NCBI RefSeq assembly: GCF_030519655.1
Contig: NZ_JAUMIT010000002.1
Coordinates: 372,001 to 436,000, forward strand
Direction of reading: 5' to 3'
Source: Wenyingzhuangia gilva
Lineage (GTDB): Bacteria > Bacteroidota > Bacteroidia > Flavobacteriales > Flavobacteriaceae
Length of the DNA: 64,000 nucleotides
Below, piece after piece: positions 61,482 through 64,000 of this stretch. A program made the position numbers and the translations under genes. A model generated the notes under the pieces. It made no database searches. It was not told the DNA's origin and saw only the letters and a list, made by a program, of their open reading frames with translations. Position 1 is the stretch's first letter. Every line of letters starts with the position of its first letter.

Positions 61482-62054
61482 TTATAGGTTTTGTAAAAAT
61501 TGTATTAATTTTTGTACTGCCAATCCTCGGTGGCTTATTTTTCCTTTTTCGGCTAAACTCATTTCTGCAAAAGAAAGATTGTATCCGTTTGGAGTAAAAA
61601 TAGGATCGTAGCCAAAACCTTCATCACCTTGTCTTTTTTCTAATATTTTTCCGTTGCAAACTCCATCAAACAAATATTGTTTATGGTTGATGTTTAAACA
61701 AATTATGGTTTTAAAATAAGCATCTCTATTTGTTACACCATTAAGATTTTTTAATAACAAATCCATATTTTTTTCGGCATTTCCATCTTCACCTGCATAT
61801 CTTGCAGAGTATACTCCCGGCTCACCGTTTAAAGCATCTACTAACAAACCAGTGTCATCAGCAAAACAAGCATATCCATATTTTTCTGTAACATGATTGG
61901 CTTTAATTTTAGCATTTCCTTCTAAAGTATCGGCAGTTTCGGGAATTTCTTCTGTACAACCAATATCGGTTAATGATAATAACTCTATATTAGGAAGCAA
62001 TGCAGCAACTTCTTTCAGTTTGTTCTTGTTATGCGTGGCAAAAACTATTTTCAT
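61482..62054 (-). CDS. rdgB: Non-canonical purine NTP pyrophosphatase (RdgB/HAM1)
   Basis: A 190-residue housecleaning enzyme that hydrolyses dITP, ITP and XTP. Seen: VFATHNKNKLKEV at the N-terminus, TADTLEGNAKIKA, CFADDTGLLVDALNGEPGVYSARYAG, GEGFGYDPIF-like EGFGYDPIFTPNGY, and SHRGLAVQKL. Length is normal. It lies 26 bases after rlmH and directly before the permease. Confidence 0.95.
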   Translation of the reverse strand: MKIVFATHNKNKLKEVAALLPNIELLSLTDIGCTEEIPETADTLEGNAKIKANHVTEKYGYACFADDTGLLVDALNGEPGVYSARYAGEDGNAEKNMDLLLKNLNGVTNRDAYFKTIICLNINHKQYLFDGVCNGKILEKRQGDEGFGYDPIFTPNGYNLSFAEMSLAEKGKISHRGLAVQKLIQFLQNL

Positions 62055-62080
62055 AGTGATGTGTTTTATGTTTTTAGAAA

Positions 62081-62554
62081 TTATTCGTGGTGATAAGGTT
62101 CGTTTTTTAAAATGGTAAAACCACGGTAAAGTTGTTCTACCATAAATAAACGAATCATTTGATGAGAAAAGGTCATTTTAGATAAAGATATCTTTCCTTG
62201 TGACTTGGCATAAACTTCATCAGAGAAACCATAAGGTCCTCCAATGACTAAAACCAATTGCTTAATTCCGGAATTCATCTTTTTTTGTAAAAAATCCGCA
62301 AAGTTTACGGATCTAAATTCTTTTCCTTTTTCGTCTAACAAAATTAAGTGATCAGTGGGTTGTAACTTTTTTAAAATGAGTTCACCCTCTTTTTCTTTTT
62401 GTTGTGCTTCGGAAAGATTTTTTACGTTTTTTATATCAGGAATAATATCTAACTCAAACTTTATATAGTGTTTAAGCCTGTTCTGATAATTGTCTATAAG
62501 TTGAATTAAGTTTTTATCATCGGTTTTACCAATGGCTAAAAGAACAATTTTCAT
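62081..62554 (-). CDS. rlmH: 23S rRNA (pseudouridine1915-N3)-methyltransferase RlmH
   Basis: A 157-residue SPOUT methyltransferase (dimer). Seen: LLAIGKTDDKNLIQLIDNYQNRLKHY, ILLDEKGKEFRSVNFADFL, VIGGPYGFSDEVYAKSQGKISLSKMTFSHQMIRLFMVEQLYRG with the SAM-binding trefoil knot. The size matches the family (155). A perfect -7 box lies 23 bases upstream. Confidence 0.95.
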   Translation of the reverse strand: MKIVLLAIGKTDDKNLIQLIDNYQNRLKHYIKFELDIIPDIKNVKNLSEAQQKEKEGELILKKLQPTDHLILLDEKGKEFRSVNFADFLQKKMNSGIKQLVLVIGGPYGFSDEVYAKSQGKISLSKMTFSHQMIRLFMVEQLYRGFTILKNEPYHHE

Positions 62555-62576
62555 AGTTTTCCTTTTCTTTAAAAAG

Positions 62577-62584
62577 CAAAGGTA
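62577..62584 (-). promoter_or_regulatory. Promoter -7 box TACCTTTG for rlmH
   Basis: Perfect TAnnTTTG on the minus strand; may drive rlmH-rdgB-FecCD-FecE. Confidence 0.6.
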
Positions 62585-62608
62585 CTAAGAACAGATGATA
62601 TGTGGCTT

Positions 62609-62977
62609 TTATACTAAAGAAGGTGAGTAAAAAAACTCTTCTTTGATGATTTTTTCATTATTAACATGAAAAACACAGATTTCTTCTAGCTGAACACGAC
62701 CTAAACCTCTAAGGGTAACATCAATACTAATTTTTATGCAAAAATGATTTCCTGCAACCAACGGATCAGAAATTTCTGAATGATGAATTTCTTGAGCTAA
62801 TTCAAAAAAAATGGCAGTCTTTTTTTGAACTTTGGTAATTCCTTTTGTTTTTTTGTATCGGTTTGAATGCGATTCAATACTTTCAATATTGTCATCATAT
62901 AGCTCAACTTGAGCCAATGCATTTTGTCCTCTCCTACAAAGACTTACCAATCTATCTGCAATTTCTTGTGTGGTCAT
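62609..62977 (-). CDS. SnoaL/NTF2-like domain protein
   Basis: A 122-residue protein that resembles SnoaL-like NTF2-fold members: an N-terminal helix (ADRLVSLCRRGQNALAQVELYDDNIESI), then beta strands (NHFCIKISIDVTLRGLGRVQLEEICVFHVNNEKIIKEEFFY, shown here by its ends NHFCIK and KEEFFY). No catalytic Asp/His pair stands out. The ATG at 62977 is favoured because the frame upstream adds only seven residues. No function is assigned. Confidence 0.72.
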   Translation of the reverse strand: MTTQEIADRLVSLCRRGQNALAQVELYDDNIESIESHSNRYKKTKGITKVQKKTAIFFELAQEIHHSEISDPLVAGNHFCIKISIDVTLRGLGRVQLEEICVFHVNNEKIIKEEFFYSPSLV

Positions 62978-63119
62978 AGCTAACGTAAAGATTTTCAAAC
63001 TAAATTTATAACCATTATTCTCTTGATTAGCTGATAGATGTTTTATTTGTGGCTGTTTTTTCGCATGTTGTAATCATGTATTAATAATTACGAATCACAA
63101 TAAATTAATTACAGAAGTT

Positions 63120-63127
63120 TATCTTTG
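63120..63127 (+). promoter_or_regulatory. Promoter -7 box TATCTTTG for nadC
   Basis: Perfect TAnnTTTG, 19 bases before the nadC ATG. Confidence 0.55.
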
Positions 63128-63145
63128 TTTTAAAAATTTAGTTAA

Positions 63146-64000
63146 ATGATTAGTCAAGCACAGTTTGATAAAGAAATTAAGATGATAATTGCCAATGCCA
63201 TAAGAGAAGATGTGGGAGATGGAGATCATTCTTCATTGGCTTGTATTCCATCAAGTGCAGTAGGAAAAGCAAAGTTATTAGTAAAAGATACAGGAATTAT
63301 TGCTGGAGTAGATTTTGCTCTGGAGGTTTTTAAATATGTTGATGAATCTTTAGAAGTAGAAGTTCTTATTAATGATGGAGAAAAAGTAAAACACGGAGAT
63401 GTTGTTTTATATGTGTCAGGTAGTTCTTTGTCAATTTTAAAAGCAGAAAGGTTAGTGTTAAATGCCATGCAGCGTATGAGTGCTATTGCAACTAAAACAG
63501 CTTACTATGTTGATTTGTTAAAAGGAACAGGAACTAAAATTTTAGATACGAGAAAAACCACTCCAGGAATTCGTGCCATTGAAAAATGGGCAGTGAAAAT
63601 AGGAGGTGGAGAAAATCATCGTTTTGCTTTGTATGATATGATTATGTTAAAAGACAATCATATCGATTTTGCAGGGGGAGTTGCTCAAGCCATTCAACAA
63701 ACCAAAGATTATTTAAAAGCAAATAATAAAGATTTAAAAATTATAGTTGAGGCACGTAATTTGAAAGAAATTAAAGAAATTATTCAGTTTGATGGAATTC
63801 ACAGGATTTTAATTGATAACTTTAATTACGAGGATACAAAAAAAGCAGTTGCTTTAATTGGTAACAAAGCAGGAACGGAATCTTCGGGAGGAATTAATGA
63901 AGAAACCTTAAGAAAGTACGCCGAATGTGGTGTTCAGTATATTTCATCAGGAGCTTTAACTCATTCTGTATATAATTTAGATTTAAGTTTAAAAGCAATA
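63146..64000 (+). CDS. nadC: Nicotinate-nucleotide pyrophosphorylase (carboxylating)
   Basis: The gene runs off the right edge: 285 codons without a stop, which is already the usual length of NadC (about 285), so only the last codons or the stop are probably missing. It converts quinolinate and PRPP to nicotinate mononucleotide in NAD synthesis. Seen: REDVGDGDHSSLACI, the substrate loop TRKTTPGIRAIEKWAVKIGGG with ENHR, ML-KDNHI, VEARN and a final SSGALTHSV. nadA and nadB are not in the window. Confidence 0.95.
   Translation, partial: MISQAQFDKEIKMIIANAIREDVGDGDHSSLACIPSSAVGKAKLLVKDTGIIAGVDFALEVFKYVDESLEVEVLINDGEKVKHGDVVLYVSGSSLSILKAERLVLNAMQRMSAIATKTAYYVDLLKGTGTKILDTRKTTPGIRAIEKWAVKIGGGENHRFALYDMIMLKDNHIDFAGGVAQAIQQTKDYLKANNKDLKIIVEARNLKEIKEIIQFDGIHRILIDNFNYEDTKKAVALIGNKAGTESSGGINEETLRKYAECGVQYISSGALTHSVYNLDLSLKAI

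Noticed and set aside
1-64000. tRNA genes, CRISPR arrays, prophage, integrase or insertion sequences
   Set aside because: Intergenic regions were read for cloverleaf arms, regular spaced repeats and transposase or integrase motifs; none was seen. Short or degenerate examples could still be missed by eye.

Overview
The window is AT-rich chromosomal DNA from a member of the Bacteroidota, almost certainly family Flavobacteriaceae. The evidence is the Bacteroidota -7 promoter box TAnnTTTG in front of many genes, a PorQ-type type IX secretion (T9SS) component, a secreted subtilase with a T9SS-like C-terminal tail, a DUF3276 PUR-alpha-like protein, a NusB and a DnaJ of the flavobacterial form, and paired MacB-like permeases. 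I see no rRNA, tRNA, phage, insertion sequence or CRISPR array. It reads as core genome with a few small accessory oddities.

Layout. 1-3.7 kb (minus strand): esterase, catalytically degenerate dihydroorotase with a coupled 42-codon upstream ORF, MTA/SAH nucleosidase, LolD-like ATPase. 3.8-6.5 kb: two tandem sucC genes, each with its own terminator. 6.6-10 kb: old yellow enzyme, PUR-alpha-like protein, ABC exporter. 10-15.5 kb: nusB-yajC-ybbR-coaE, porQ-cmk, queE. 15.6-19.7 kb: lipoprotein, folD, a four-helix-bundle gene between inverted repeats, ffh, a possible 25-codon ORF, msrB. 19.7-25.2 kb: M48 and M1 peptidases, purB, and a MORN/YwqK-type protein with a six-fold C-terminal repeat. 25.3-31.6 kb: mnmA, T9SS subtilase, nitronate monooxygenase, DUF1456 protein, lipoprotein, MFS transporter. 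31.6-40.3 kb (minus): a long run mtaB - hydrolase - lytic transglycosylase - MacB ATPase - two MacB permeases - membrane fusion protein - TolC. 40.4-50.6 kb: peptide-binding lipoprotein, CsaA, SDR, MATE, threonylcarbamoyl-AMP synthase, several uncharacterised proteins, RluF, glycosyltransferase, HsdR-N-like nuclease fold. 50.7-54.1 kb: holA, grpE-dnaJ, a possible small RNA and rnpB. 54.3-59.6 kb: acnB and acnA. 59.7-64 kb: FecCD/FecE-type ABC transporter, rdgB, rlmH, SnoaL-like protein, nadC running to the window edge.

How genes fit together. TCA-cycle genes are doubled twice (two succinyl-CoA synthetase beta subunits; two aconitases). RNA modification recurs (mnmA, threonylcarbamoyl-AMP synthase plus mtaB, queE, rluF, rlmH). 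Envelope export recurs (yajC, ffh, LolD, PorQ and a likely T9SS client, MacAB-TolC).

The most interesting observations are: (1) the sucC paralogues carry Pro20 versus Gln20, the position that separates ATP- from GTP-type beta subunits, while their C-terminal 181 residues are almost identical, which suggests alternative ATP/GTP beta subunits for one alpha subunit kept compatible by gene conversion; (2) the four-helix-bundle gene lies between perfect 13-bp inverted repeats whose core recurs, without the gene, upstream of dnaJ, which looks like a small mobile cassette and its footprint; (3) a strong promoter, a short hairpin-rich stretch and a terminator-like hairpin sit just before rnpB; (4) the six-fold DEEILxNI repeat. 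All coordinates and counts were made by hand; no database was searched.
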